DNA from: Fragilaria radians
Taxonomy: Eukaryota; Bacillariophyta; Fragilariophyceae; Fragilariales; Fragilariaceae
Reading direction: 5' to 3'
Length of the DNA: 64,000 nucleotides
NCBI GenBank assembly: GCA_900642245.1
Contig: CAAAJI010000017.1
Location: 124,950 to 188,949 of the forward strand
This document shows, one piece after another, positions 44,210 to 55,639 of the stretch. How positions within the stretch are numbered: the stretch's first letter is position 1; every line of letters starts with the position of its first letter. Position numbers and translations under genes: made by a program. The notes beneath the pieces were generated by a model. The model was not told the origin of the DNA and did not search any database. It worked only from the letters and a program-made list of their open reading frames with translations.

Positions 44210-45193
44210 GTCCTACTACAAAAAAAGTTTTACATCCGATCTGGCCGGTGCTACTCCGTAACCCTTGTGTGTTTGTCTGTACAGTAGAAATCGAGAAAGT
44301 GATCGAGTACGAGTACAGAGTTTTCAGAGAGAGCGACTAAAATCAATAGGGATATAGCTAATTCAAGCGGTACCTGATAATTCCATCCTACTTTCAATAA
44401 GAATTATACACTAGAAAGTTGTCGAGACTTTCGGTTGAAAACTGTAGAATATTTAATGCAATTTTCATTCAAAATGCTACGGAATTGTGGATACACCTAA
44501 TTGCAGTATTAATCTGCAAATATATGAAATTCCTTCAAAACAATTAAAAAATACATGACACTATTCCTTTAAATTGAGGAAAAAGATATTTTCTGCTTCT
44601 TAATCTTAAGTCTAATTATAATTGGTTTAAAAGGTATTAATAAAATGGTTCAATTATATCGTTGTATCTTTGGAATGATTCTTTTTGTAATAATCCTTCC
44701 TTTGTCTCATTTTTAAACTGTCAAACAAGTAAAGAATACATCTTATAAAGCTAACTAAGCAAAGATATTGACTTTGCACCAACAGCTATATTTTGATTTT
44801 TTCACCGACAATCTTTGACATTCCAATAGCAGCAGCATCAATAACTTCTAAAACAATAGCGCAAGAAAACGCTTAAATATGTCTGTAAACCATATTTTTC
44901 ATAGGGAAAAATTAAATGATTACCTTTACACCTTCCTAATGCCAATACTAAATCATGGTATAATTTACATTAAGTTCTGTGATGCTGAATGCAACTGTAG
45001 ATACCAATGACATGATAGGTCAAGTAGTAAAACTTAAATATTGTGTCATGTATCAGATTGTATGACCTGCAAATTCTAGGTTCACAAATTACAACCATAA
45101 AATCCATGTCAAAAATACTGCTGAAAATGTAAAAACTCAAAGATACATTCTCTTTTGCAAAATAGTTAAATCTGCGGAGCAAAGCAAGCACCA

Positions 45194-45203
45194 ACTACTA
45201 GTA
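45194..45203. promoter_or_regulatory. ACTACTAGTA motif upstream of membrane protein gene
   Basis: The same 10-mer occurs at 61838-61847 before the TIPIN gene. Here it ends 57 bases before the ATG at 45261. A promoter role is inferred from recurrence and position. Confidence 0.4.
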
Positions 45204-45260
45204 TCATTTAAATTTTTTATCAGTATCTTTCCAGCCGAAAACCACAGTACAATTCTGTCA

Positions 45261-48181
45261 ATGGAAACCGCATCTTCCCTTTTGTTCAACGATGAATTAG
45301 AAGATGATGATTGGCTTCCTCTTCAACAAGAAGATGCGCAAGATTCAAAAACAGTTGATCAATTACCTGAACTCTTTAAGATTACATCAAACGTTATAGA
45401 AAATGAAATTAGACCTTCTGTGAGGGATGGAAACGATGCACGAAATGAAAGAGGCTTGATTGACACTTCGATCGATAGATTTTGGAAAACCTTTATTTCT
45501 CATTGCTTGGAAGAAATCTGGAACCTTGACGCCAAGACCCAATCAGGTAAGTCAGATAGAAGAAAGCTATATACATTTGACGGATTGTCTAATAAATAAT
45601 ATATCTAGGACTTTTTCTTGTTCTTCTGGGGTACATCTTTCAGTTCGTTGTCATGGTAGCTATCACTCCGATATACGAAGCTCGGACATTCATCATGTTG
45701 ATTATTCTTATCGCATCCTGTTGCTATGTCTTCCCAATTCTCTATGATCGGCATAAACTACATCCCGTTGGAGACTTGGAAAGGTTTTGTCGAATCGGAA
45801 TGCGAACTTTATTTCTCCTTTCGCTTTTAATCCCAACCTACTTTCAGGCAAGGACATTAGGATATCTATCAGAAATTATCTACTACTCAGGATTTGGATC
45901 TAACCTTTTTGTTACCACAATCACGGGATGTTTTCTTCAACTTCGGATGAAATACCATCCTGAATTTTCTCATCTACGACTCCTCTCCGAATCGCTATAT
46001 GTCTTCTATGGATGTGTATTTTGGGTAACAGCTATTAATTTTGACTTGGTGAACATTTTGCGAACAGGGGGTCCTTTCTTACTTTCATCGGGCACTTTGC
46101 TTTTGGCTAATGCTGATCAACAACAATTCATTCAATTTTTTCGACAGTCTTTGAGACGAACATTACGGGATCTGGTTATTACTATTTCGAATGATCTAAG
46201 GGAAGACATTCTGCTTCAAATCACTATGTTGCGATGGATTGTTGATTATTGGTCGACTTCTCAAATTGATATAATGGATTCTACTTCGTCATCTTCTTTA
46301 GAGCCAGCTTCCACAGTCCCATGCGAGCCTGTAAGAGTCGAAATTCCCTCGGAAAAGATATCCTCCATTCGTCAAGACTGTTGGAAGAATAGTTCAATGG
46401 ATCAACAGGATCATATAGACTGGTGCGATATATTCCCAATGTTAAACGTAGTCACTACGCAGATGGAAAAGGAAGTTCATCTCGTTAGCAACAAGGATTG
46501 TCATTTGCCTTTTGATGGCTTACGACAGATGCTGGCCAAGATGGACGTTGATGAATATGCTCATCCAGCAGTTCAAGCATATAAAAAAATTGTAGAGAAG
46601 TTCCCTCCTAATAATGAGATTGGATTTGCAATCTCAGTCTTCAGTCGTTGTCCTGCAATATTGCTCTTGCTTAGGCGATATTCGATTGCTTCAGCCCTAG
46701 CTCTGACGTCGAGCTTTACCCTACTACCTTTCCTTCTGCTAGATTTCATACGCGTTCAGGTATGGATTAATTCATGTTTTCGTTTCATAGCCGACGCAGA
46801 CGGCAACGAATCGATTGATCCAGTCGCTTCCATTGAAAATATGTATTTGATCCCTGCTCACATTGATTCCATGACACTGCTCCTGAGTTCAGATTCTTTT
46901 ACTCCACGAAAGCGTTCAATACTGCATCAAGTATGGATCAATATACAATCTTCAGTTGGTGCACTTGAAGCAGGATTAACGACAGCTCGATGCGTGAATA
47001 CTGCAGCTGCAGCAGCTGATCTTGCTGCTAATTTCAGCTGCTTAGCAGAATTAGGACAATCTATCACTCAAAAGGGATGGATGCATGGCTTATCCATTTT
47101 ATTGACTGATATTTTCCTATCGCAGTCTGGGCCGAGAGGAGAAGGAACCTATACTCAAGCCGCATTAAGTTTGATTGAAAACAGTAAAAAAGTAAGCACA
47201 AATTTGCAATCGTTTACTAGAGATAGAGAGCATTTCCCATTTTGGTCACAGCTTTTGTTGAATAACTGGTGGAATTCACTTTTTCAGAAGAAACGGGAAA
47301 ATTCAAATCCGCAGCTAAATTCTAGAGATAAGTTCACCTTGACGACTCAACGAGAGGATATTCAAGATTCATGTCTTAACACACATATCAATAGCCATCC
47401 TGACGATGCATCATTAATTGACGACCAGATGTCTCATGATGAATTCAATGAAAGCATAAATCCTGTGAATATTGGAAATTCGGGTAAAGAGCCTGTTTGG
47501 GAATTTCCCATGCAAGATGATATCATCACAAAAAGTTTGAGAATGAATGATCGACGAAACTTTTGCTTGAGCGATGTGTCCAATCTTATTGCAATAGCTT
47601 ACGAAAAAGGCTTAATCAATGATGTCACAAAGAGTGCTTTTGAGTCAATGTTGATTGAACAACCATCAATTCGTGTTCTTGAGAGTCTGACCTCTTCCTT
47701 GATCGATATACTTAAGCGTGGAGCCAGTCCAGAAGCTGAGATATATTTAAAGGAAGATGATGCCCAGCTTGTACAAAAGTTAACTCTTTTTTCCAACCAC
47801 AAAAATCTTAATTTTAGTCGCGAGCGAGACCATCGAAATCCAAGAAATTATGAACACCATGTTGAGATTAAATTGAAAAATCAAGATATGGATCATAATT
47901 TGAAAGGCATCGAACATCTGCACGTACACCCAGTTTCAGCAATCAGAACAATGTCTTCATGGGAAGATACATCCTCGCAAATAGATTTATTGAAATTGGC
48001 TGGATCCGAAACTAGTGAGAAGGCGTCTTTACATGAAAAAATCCTAGAACCAGAGAAGAAAGTCAAACATATTGAAACAGCACATACGTCACAACAAGGT
48101 TCAGAGAGTTATTGCAAGAACATAGTTGAGCTGAGTAGTGAAATAGAAGATGATTCACAATGGATTCCGATTAGTAGATAA
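45261..48181 (+). CDS. Large membrane protein of unknown family (exons 45261..45546, 45609..48181; 952 aa)
   Basis: Residues 1-95 are acidic and soluble. Across the intron begins a hydrophobic region with several likely TM helices: about 97-118 (LFLVLLGYIFQFVVMVAI), 122-142 (TFIMLIILIASCCYVFPILY), 160-176, about 200-215, 225-245, and later 455-485 (ALTSSFTLLPFLLLDFIRVQVWI). The C-terminal half (about 600-952) is polar and probably disordered or coiled, rich in Ser, Asp, Glu and Asn. No catalytic motif or named domain was recognised; the helices between 450 and 600 could belong to an alpha-solenoid. Start and end both carry a DDxW-P-like phrase (DDDWLPLQ and DDSQWIPIS), possibly short linear motifs. 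Frame continuity through a 62-base GT-AG intron supports the model. Confidence 0.75.
45547..45608 (+). other. Intron of the 952-residue membrane protein gene
   Basis: A 62-base GT-AG intron (GTAAGT, TATATCTAG) joining KTQSG to LFLVLLGY. Reading through it meets a stop at 45597. Confidence 0.85.
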
Positions 48182-48765
48182 ATGCCCGGCGTGTGTTCAA
48201 AGGAAATTCAAATGACATCATTTCAAGTTGCCTTAGTTTTAGTATAATCAACCTTTCCACTTCAGCATATTCCAAGCAGCTGCTCACTCTTTTTTAAGAT
48301 TAAATTGGTTGTAAACATATCCACAACCTTAGTTGATTGTCATTAAGAGGATGGAGATTAAAAATGTATGTGAAATTTTTTGGCAGGTACATCGTTAAGT
48401 CCAAACCAATTAAAAAGTCTCAACACACAAGGAAGTGCAATAAATTACCAAGTACTAAAAGTTGTAAATGACATTTGCAGATCAGTTGAATTAGAAAGTA
48501 GCAAATTGCAGAATAATATAATCAATTGGATTATTTCTTCAATGTATTATATGTCTCATAAGCTCACCTGCCATACCACATTACGAGCTACTCTCAACCT
48601 AAAATCACGTTGGAATTCTACTAAAAAATAATGCATTTACAAGTCTAGTCATAGAGAACAATAATCTTAAAAACAAATTTTGAATTGGAAGTTCAAAAAC
48701 CTCTACCCGAAGAAAGCAAGAAACGCCGATAAACAGCCCCAAGATGCCCAACACCATGTTGAAAC

Positions 48766-50440
48766 TTGACAACAATTATTCAGTTGATACACCTCCTAAC
48801 AGGCATACTCCTATGCCCCAAAACAACAAGCAATGAAACTAAAGTTAAAATCTCTTACTCCACAATTCCTACACATGAAGATCATGTACTTCATATTACG
48901 CTTTTGCAAACTAGCTTGTCGGCCAATGACACCACCATTACAGTACTTTAGAAGCATGGAGAAGCTCTTAAAGAATCTACGATGGTTGATCTAAGTATTG
49001 AAGCTTTTCACAAGAATAATTTCAATCTAAAGTACAAACATACCGGAAATTGAAATAACGGTCATTCAAAGATTGTAATTTTCCATAGAATTTGCGGCAT
49101 TATTTTGGAGAGAGACCTTTAGTAGGATGGGAAAGTGATGGAATTCCTTTGTTAGCATGAAAGTTTGCTCACAAGTCATGATTGGTCCAAGGATGACTGG
49201 GATACCTGGGTCACCTTTTATTTACTCAAGTTTTTGCATCATGCATGACACCAGAATGTGCTCAAAAATTTGTCAATCAGAGCTTCAATCAAACAGGAAA
49301 AAGGATCAAGGCTCTACACTTTAGGCTTCTCCACCAATAAAGGTTACAGAAGCCCTTCCCTTTTACAAGACCAGAGTTTTTAGGCTGAAAGTCAAGTCTC
49401 AAGAAGCCAAGGTTATGGTGGAAGCAATAAAGTTGTCAATTTTGCCTCCAGACTTGGTACCATTTCACCTTTGCAATGCCAATGAACAGACATAATACAA
49501 AGCTCTCAAATATGCCACATGAAAGAAAGAAAACACCTGGAAAGCTGTAATCAATTCTGTTTCGGAAGGAGCATTTTTAAATCTGAAGATGCCATCAAAG
49601 AGACGCAAGGAGTCAAGCACATTACTCACAACCCTTTCAATCACACTATGAGCATCCTGGTTCCCAAATCTCACTTTGAGATGTTGAGAACTAAACTTAA
49701 AGAAGAGTTACAACATCTTAGTCCGATGCTTAATCCTGAAGACACGTGAGACTGTTTGACATAAATCAAGAAGTGGCCAACCTTGCACGCAATGATATGC
49801 CTTCTTCCCACATTGTGCTGTCCTTAACCCGGAAACTGATAGTATCCTCCGCCAACAGCACCAAACCCATCTGAAGTTTCCAAATCACCCTCCTACTATA
49901 CTGGACATTCAGAAGTTGAACTCTTGAGAACTGAAATCAAACGCAATCAAAAGGAAATGAACAGTTACGCCAGAAAAATGGAAAAGTTTCAAGCTCTGTT
50001 GGAATCATTTTTCTTAAAGTGGGGAGTTTCTCTACGCTTTCAGTCAATACAAGTGACTCCGAGCCACAACCTCAAGATTGGAGGCACCGCAACCGCAAGT
50101 ATTATTACACTTTAAAGATAAAAGTATAGTACATCAGACTTCAGCAGGCTTTTAATTAAGAAAGACACAACTAGAGAAGTGGGAGAAGAAAGTACGTGGT
50201 AAGACACCGTCCAACAATTTTCAGGCATCAAATGACACACTGTTGGCAGAATGCTTCAGCCAAAGCACCCCCTCGGCACTAGAAAGAGGGAAGCCACCAA
50301 CAACAATGAGCGAATGTCTCAGAAAAATAAAAAGGAGCTTGGCAAAACTAAGTGCTTCATACGCTACCATGATTAATAACATGACGGTTTACTTTAAAGC
50401 AGCGGTGCCCAGCCAAGACAACACACCAAGCTCACAATAA
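48766..50440 (+). pseudogene. Broken coding-like stretch, perhaps a decayed transposable element
   Basis: Several plus-strand frames of 60-76 codons succeed each other with stops and frame changes (48766-48951, 49519-49749, 49924-50115, 50243-50440). The base composition is less AT-rich than neighbouring spacers, and translations look protein-like (DTQGVKHI-like, KLKEELQHLSPMLNPED, EIKRNQKEMNSYARKMEKFQ). No RT, integrase or zinc knuckle is visible, so the element type is unknown. Confidence 0.3.
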
Positions 50441-50665
50441 CCCTCCAACATAAAATTGACGAAAATCAAATAAAAATTTATTACAAGAAAAAATTGGTGA
50501 TCATTATGACAAAGTTCTGCGGGACTTAGTTTACAGCGCGATTTCTGAACATGCACGATTACCAAAGATATTCTTAAGATGATCCATAACATAGTACCGA
50601 CCTAACAAGTCCAGTGTCAACAAGCAATTATACACGATGGATTATGTTTCTTTTTTGGTTGTAGC

Positions 50666-51010
50666 ATGGACGCTATCCAGCATGTTGTTACCTGTAAATC
50701 CCGATTTATGAATTGCAAAGCATTATTTCGTTGCGACATTCTACGATCACTAGGACTTATCCATATGTATGAAGAGATAATGCAAATAAGCCAACCGCCT
50801 AACCATGATTGGTTGTTACAAGAAATGGTCGGATGGCATAGATGCATTGCGGATTTTTTTGTTCAGAGTGGTTTTGAATATGTGTCTTTAGTGCACGTTA
50901 AAAGTAAAGATGAAAAACAGATTTTCCGAACAATCATTGTGAGTAAATGGAGAGTCTGGAACATGGCTTGGCTAGAACAAAATGATGATCTTGAGCAAAT
51001 TTTGAGATAG
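50666..51010 (+). CDS. Possible small protein (114 aa)
   Basis: ATG 50666 opens a 114-codon frame with balanced composition and amphipathic helices (for example HDWLLQEMVGWHRCIADFFVQSGFEYVSLVHVKS). A TTTTTTGGTTGTAG acceptor-like sequence sits just before the ATG, so it may be the last exon of a longer gene. No family recognised; it could also be the end of the decayed region upstream. Confidence 0.3.
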   Translation: MDAIQHVVTCKSRFMNCKALFRCDILRSLGLIHMYEEIMQISQPPNHDWLLQEMVGWHRCIADFFVQSGFEYVSLVHVKSKDEKQIFRTIIVSKWRVWNMAWLEQNDDLEQILR

Positions 51011-51496
51011 AAAATGCAAGTACAAGATTATTAACATATGATTGATATAAACACCAATACGAACATTTTAAGTTTATTGGTAAAAGTTTGGACCCCACAC
51101 TCCAAAAAGACGCAGATACTCATTTAAATGGCACAAGAGAGATTATAGCCTGGTGGATTGCAATGTATAGAGATTACTCTCCAGGCAGAAATTGCAGAGT
51201 TTGCTAATGAAATTTGGCAACAAGTCAAAACGACAATCCGAATTTATGTTTGCCTAGTTTGATTTTGTGTATCAGGTAGAGGGAAATTTGCAAATATTGT
51301 AAGTAATGCAGTAACGTTACTTTGGTTGGTGTACAGTCATCGGTGTTCAAAATAAGGTCTTCCTCCAAAGTCACTTTACAATAAAGTGCGTCAATTGAAA
51401 GTGACTAACGAAGCTATTCAATTTTTCTTTCTTTATCGCTTTCGTTTCTTACCTCCGTTCCTGTGAAAGGAGTGATTTGATAGGATATCAATTACC

Positions 51497-52959
51497 ATGT
51501 CGTTTCACATTCGAACATCAAAGTATCGTCATGTGTTTTCTGATCCACCCAAGCCAGATGTAAGTTTGATGAAGAGTTTGAGCAGGCCAACTGCTCTACT
51601 GTGCTATCCGTTTCTTCCGCCTTTTTTCCTTCCTCTCACGGATTATCATGGTTTTTTAATCAATGATAATAGCAATGTTTTACTGGGATGCGTCTTTCGA
51701 CAGTCACAGGTGATCAGCAATACATTAAGGCATCCGCAAAATATTTCGTTGTTGCCCTTCAAGGGGGAGGAGGCCCCATGTGCGTTGGCCGATTAGATCG
51801 ACCAGGCCGTTTTGAGGATGGGACATCTCAGGTGGTTCATGGGCATACAGGAGCTGTTCTTGACTTTGATTTCAACCCCTTTGATGATAATATGTTTGCC
51901 TCTGCCAGTGAAGATACAACTATCAAGATTTGGGGTATTCCCGATGACTGGGAACCTACGGATGAGCGAGGTTTTGCAAAGCCTGGAAAAGATTTAAACG
52001 AGTCTCTAACTGATCTAGTTGGACACAGAAAAAAGGTAACTTTATTGCGTTATAACCCTACGGCTAGTAATATCCTATTATCAGCTAGTGCAGATCATAG
52101 CATTAAAACTTGGGATATCGAAAAGGGGGAGGCAGTGGTTTCATTTGACGCCATGCCAGACTTGATTCAAGATATTTTATGGGACATAAGAGGTGATTCG
52201 TATATTGCGAGTTGTAAGGACAAAGCTATCCGCCTTTTTGATGGTAGAAAGCCAGACCTCGCCTTCATGAGAGAGAACGCTCATGAGGGTCTCAGGAGCA
52301 TTAAACTAGCATTTTTGGGTGACACAAATAAGCTCCTGACGACAGGAGCATCCAAAACATCCTCCCGGGAAGTCAAGATTTGGGACATTAAGAACCTTTC
52401 TGAGCCACTTTGCACAGAAACCATAGACTCAGCCTCCGGTGCTCTCCTTCCACTCTACGATATTGACACCAATGTCATATACTTATGCGGTAAAGGTGAC
52501 GGAAGAATCCGTATTTTTGAGTTTGAGGATAAGGAACCCTATTTCTACAAGTTGAATGAAGGCTTTCGTTCAACTCAGCCAACAAAGGGTATTTGCTTGG
52601 TTCCCAAGAGGGGGTTGAATGTCATGCAGCATGAGACTGCTCGCTTGATGAAGCTCACTGCCAATCAGGGCATTCATCCTCTGAGCTTTTGTGTACCGCG
52701 CAAATCTGATGCTTTTCAGGATGACATCTTCCCAGAGGCTCCGGCGTTAACGCCAGCCCATTCAGGTGAAGCTTGGTTCGGAGGCTCCTCGAAGCTACCC
52801 ATAACTGTATCTCTAGATCCAGCTCAAGCTGGAGTACAGACATCGAAGAAAAAGATATTTAGGACTGTTTCACAGTTGTCACATGATCTTGATGAAGCAA
52901 ACAGTAGGATAAAATTGCTGGAATCGAGACTCAAAAGTGCCGGTATTGATGTCGATTGA
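51497..52959 (+). CDS. Coronin, actin-binding WD40 protein (exons 51497..51559, 51673..52959)
   Basis: Coronins bind F-actin and Arp2/3 and control actin turnover in the cytoplasm. Spliced length is 449 residues, the usual short-coronin size. The N-terminal signature RTSKYRHVFSDPPKPD is followed across the intron by CFTGMRLSTVTGDQQYIKASAKYFVV. WD repeats are clear: GHTGAVLDFDFNPFDDNMFASASEDTTIKIW, GHRKKVTLLRYNP with SADHSIKTWD, and DKAIRLFDGR, then a coronin-type C-terminal extension (FRSTQPTKGICLVPKRGLNVM) and a terminal coiled coil (LDEANSRIKLLESRLKSAG) for oligomerisation. The intron acceptor at 51672 is chosen because it restores QCFTGMRLS. Tail-to-tail with WDR70. Confidence 0.93.
51560..51672 (+). 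other. Intron of coronin
   Basis: A 113-base GT-AG intron (GTAAGT, GATAATAG), phase 0 between PPKPD and QCFTG. It contains stops in the coding frame. Confidence 0.85.
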
Positions 52960-53245
52960 GAGATTGAATTGTTGTATTTTGCAAAGTACAAAAGAATTCC
53001 ATTTGTAAACGACTCTATGGAGATTAATACTCTTGGGAAACCAAATTCATCAATAGGACTGCCTTTTTGTTATAGGTAAAGCTTGACCTTATTGCTGTGG
53101 TAACTTTGGAGCGTAATCTTAAGTTATTATACTGTTTAATGTTAAATATCAATTAGCAAGTTTTCTATTCTAAGTGTTTCTTGTGTTCCATTAAAATTAT
53201 CTACATTTGAAGCCAATGAAAATGATGAGAAAAATGACAATTTTT

Positions 53246-55639
53246 TTAGTTAAAGTTCTTTTTCGTTCGGCTTTCTTCTTCCTCTTCCTCGATTGTTTTG
53301 TCGGCTAAAATTCTGTTCTTACTATTCTTGTCGCTTTCATCATGATACTTAAACAGATCCTCTCGAGGGTCTTGACCTACCATTCCTTTGCCATCAGTGT
53401 TTAGTATTGTTCTTGCTATGAATTGTGTAAACGTGGCAGAAGCACTCGTGTGTCCACCAACCTTGATCCCCGTTGCGGGAAGTTCTGGACGGCGCTGCTT
53501 ACTCGAATTTGCAGGCGGATCTTGAGTATTCTTCCTCTTTGCACTCAAAGGCGTATCGGTCAAAGGAGTTACGATTTCGCCTATAAGAAAGTTATTTCGA
53601 CCTCGACTGGCTAGCAATTCGGAAAGGGAATCCACTTTGCGACCGGCTTTTGACATTGAAATCAGCGCACCATTTTTGCTCATCGTCTCATCGTAAAGAA
53701 CCAACAAGCTAACATAGGAAGTGGCACAATTTGATGATTTTAGAGCAAATTGACATGACAGCATGGATGGCAAACACACGTACCTTGCATCAGAAAAACC
53801 GAGAATAATTTGATTCAGCTTAGCGTGCCATTTAACATGTACTACTCCAAGCCCAGGTTTTGATGGGAAGTCGTATATTGGCTTACCTGTTTCAAATTTA
53901 TTAGAAAGAATCTCACCACTCCAACTTCTTGTTGCTTCCCATTTTGCAACGTTTCAAAACCAGAACACCCAATCACTAGGCATTTTCCATCTGGACTAAA
54001 GTGACAACTTGATTTATCGTGAATAGTAGGTACGTCATTGCAACTGGAGATTGGAGCAGACGACTTTGAGAGCTTTCGCGTATCCCATACATGAACCGTA
54101 ACGTCACTCGAGCTTCGACTTGCAATTTTCGTACCATCCACGTTGAAAACTAGTGCTGTGATTGGCTTTCCACCTGAATGAGCATCAAACTTCTCTCGAT
54201 CTGGGCGGGGCCCAACTTTAGTAGAATTCCAAATCTGGATACTTCCACAGCTTGTCCCTACTGCGAATTCCCGACCACTTGGATGATACGCCACTGCTGT
54301 GACTGTTGTTCGTTGTCCTCGGGCATTCTTAATTCGATACACTTTGTCACAAACAAGCTTTTGAAATTGAGTCTTCCCATTTAAATTCCACACTCGAACA
54401 CTTCCATCTAAACTAGAGGTTAGAACTAAATCTCGTTCTAATGGATTCCAATCCACTCCGGTCACTTTATGAACATGACCACTTGTTCTTGCCATGTCTA
54501 ATACATATTGATCTCCACGAACAAATTGGAGACTTCGAGGGAAGGCAGAGAAAACGATCAGATTAAAGGCCGAATACACGAAAGTGCCATAAATTATTGC
54601 CCCAGACTTACATTTCGTTCCCATCGCGATCCAAGACTGTTGGTTGAGGGCTTGACGTAGCTACAAGAATCCGATCCCCGGTATTGCTGTAGCATGCATG
54701 TTCGACGATGTAACCATCTTCAACTAGAATTGTTTTAAACGGTGCGGTACGTTTCCTATCCATGCCAGAAAAATCGTAAATCTTCAAATGCTGCCCATGT
54801 CCCACTGCCAATCGAGATCCAGATTTGTCAAGTATCATTGTTGTCAATGTTTGCTTAACGCGTTTGGCTGTACTAGATATAGAGCTGATTGGTTCTGAGG
54901 ATGCCTCAATATGAAATTGTTGAGTAATTGGTAATCCATATAGAGATTGAACGGATGTCGCTAAATTCCCTTTGGAATGGAGTGCGCTGTCATCTTCAAT
55001 ATCTTCATTCCTTACATATTTTTGATATTCTGGCGCTTCATCCAGGGATGCGACCATAGCCGCGATTTCTGCTTCTCGATCTTTACGAGTAATGGGAGTA
55101 GCATTTCCTTCTAACTGATGCTCCTCGTTGTTCTTGGCTTTGTCGTCAAATTTTAAGTCATTGAATTGTTGTTTTTTATTATTGATTTCTCCCTTGTCGT
55201 TTAATGATTTTTCCCATGGTAAGGAGGTCGGCTTGGGTACTTCATTTACCGTAAAGACCGACTCTCTAGCGTTTCCAAAGACAATTGTGTCACCATGTTT
55301 CAGCGGCACGGAACCCTGAATCGGAAGCCCATTGACAAAAGTTCCATGTTTTCCACCAAATGCAATAAGAAATAACTCTCCTTCTCTCATGAAGAAAAAG
55401 GCTGCATGTTTTCGACTAATGCTGCCATGCTGGATTCGAATATCGGAAGTTGCCGCTTGGCGTCCAACAATCAAACACCGAATCGAAGCCGATGACGTGG
55501 TATTTTGATCTGAGGATAGTCGTATCGAATTGCTACGAGTTATCTCAATCGATGAGCTGTTGCATATTTTCAAGGTAAAGAGCGAAATCTCTGGCAAGTA
55601 TGCCTCTGATGGAATATTTAACTCATCCTCAAGATTCAT
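53246..55639 (-). CDS. WDR70: FHA-WDR70 fusion, frame broken by one missing base (exons 54612..55639, 53784..54532, 53246..53708)
   Basis: WDR70 is a nuclear WD40 protein linked to DNA-damage chromatin ubiquitylation. Residues about 45-135 form an FHA phosphothreonine-binding domain (CLIVGRQ, SISRKHAAFF, GTFVNG, LKHGDTIVFG). A charged linker leads to the WDR70 propeller: SGSRLAVGHG, YSNTGDRILVAT, LDRDGNE joined to LQFVRGDQYVLDMARTSGH, WNPLERDLVLTSSLDGSVRVW, SIQIWNSTK, IASRSSSDVTVHVWDTR and CHFSPDGKCLVIG. The frame then fails near 53903-53910: after VVRFF the homologous continuation (NKFETGKPIYDF, VKWHAKLNQIILGFSDA) is in another frame. The three exons total 2240 bases, one short of 747 codons. 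The C-terminus (GGHTSASATFTQFIARTIL, DPREDLFKYHDE) is typical WDR70. This is either a sequence error or an inactive allele. Confidence 0.85.
53709..53783 (-). other. Intron 2 of the WDR70 gene
   Basis: A 75-base GT-AG intron (GTACGT, TATGTTAG) joining GFSDA to SLLVLYDETMSKNG. Confidence 0.8.
54533..54611 (-). other. Intron 1 of the WDR70 gene
   Basis: A 79-base GT-AG intron (GTAAGT, CTCGAAG). Splicing gives RDGNEILQFVRGDQYVLDM, matching the conserved family block. Confidence 0.85.

Larger units (their letters stand above)
40895..45260. other. Gene-poor region with retrotransposon remnants, about 4.4 kb
   Basis: No intact gene. It holds a copia remnant (42122-42610, minus), a possible gag zinc-knuckle fragment (41503-41544, plus), TACTAGTA palindromes at 42827-42834 and 44202-44209, and a more complex island near 44.2-44.35 kb. 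The 3' end should contain the promoter of the 952-residue membrane protein. Confidence 0.5.
48182..51496. other. Gene-poor region with decayed coding sequence, about 3.3 kb
   Basis: Holds the 3' end of the membrane protein gene, a stretch of broken plus-strand frames at 48.7-50.44 kb described separately, a possible small gene at 50666-51010, and the coronin promoter. No intact domain-bearing gene. Confidence 0.45.

Noticed and set aside
53838..53910. Splicing from GTAAGC to an AG before CTGAATCAA as an alternative to a frameshift in WDR70
   Set aside because: It keeps frame but would delete the conserved KPIYDF...VKWHAK segment, which is encoded intact in the other frame. A one-base indel explains the data better, though transcripts could overturn this.
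53895..53924. A 30-base GTGAGA...AACAG intron in WDR70
   Set aside because: Far shorter than every other intron here (55 or more) and a multiple of three, so it would not correct the frame.
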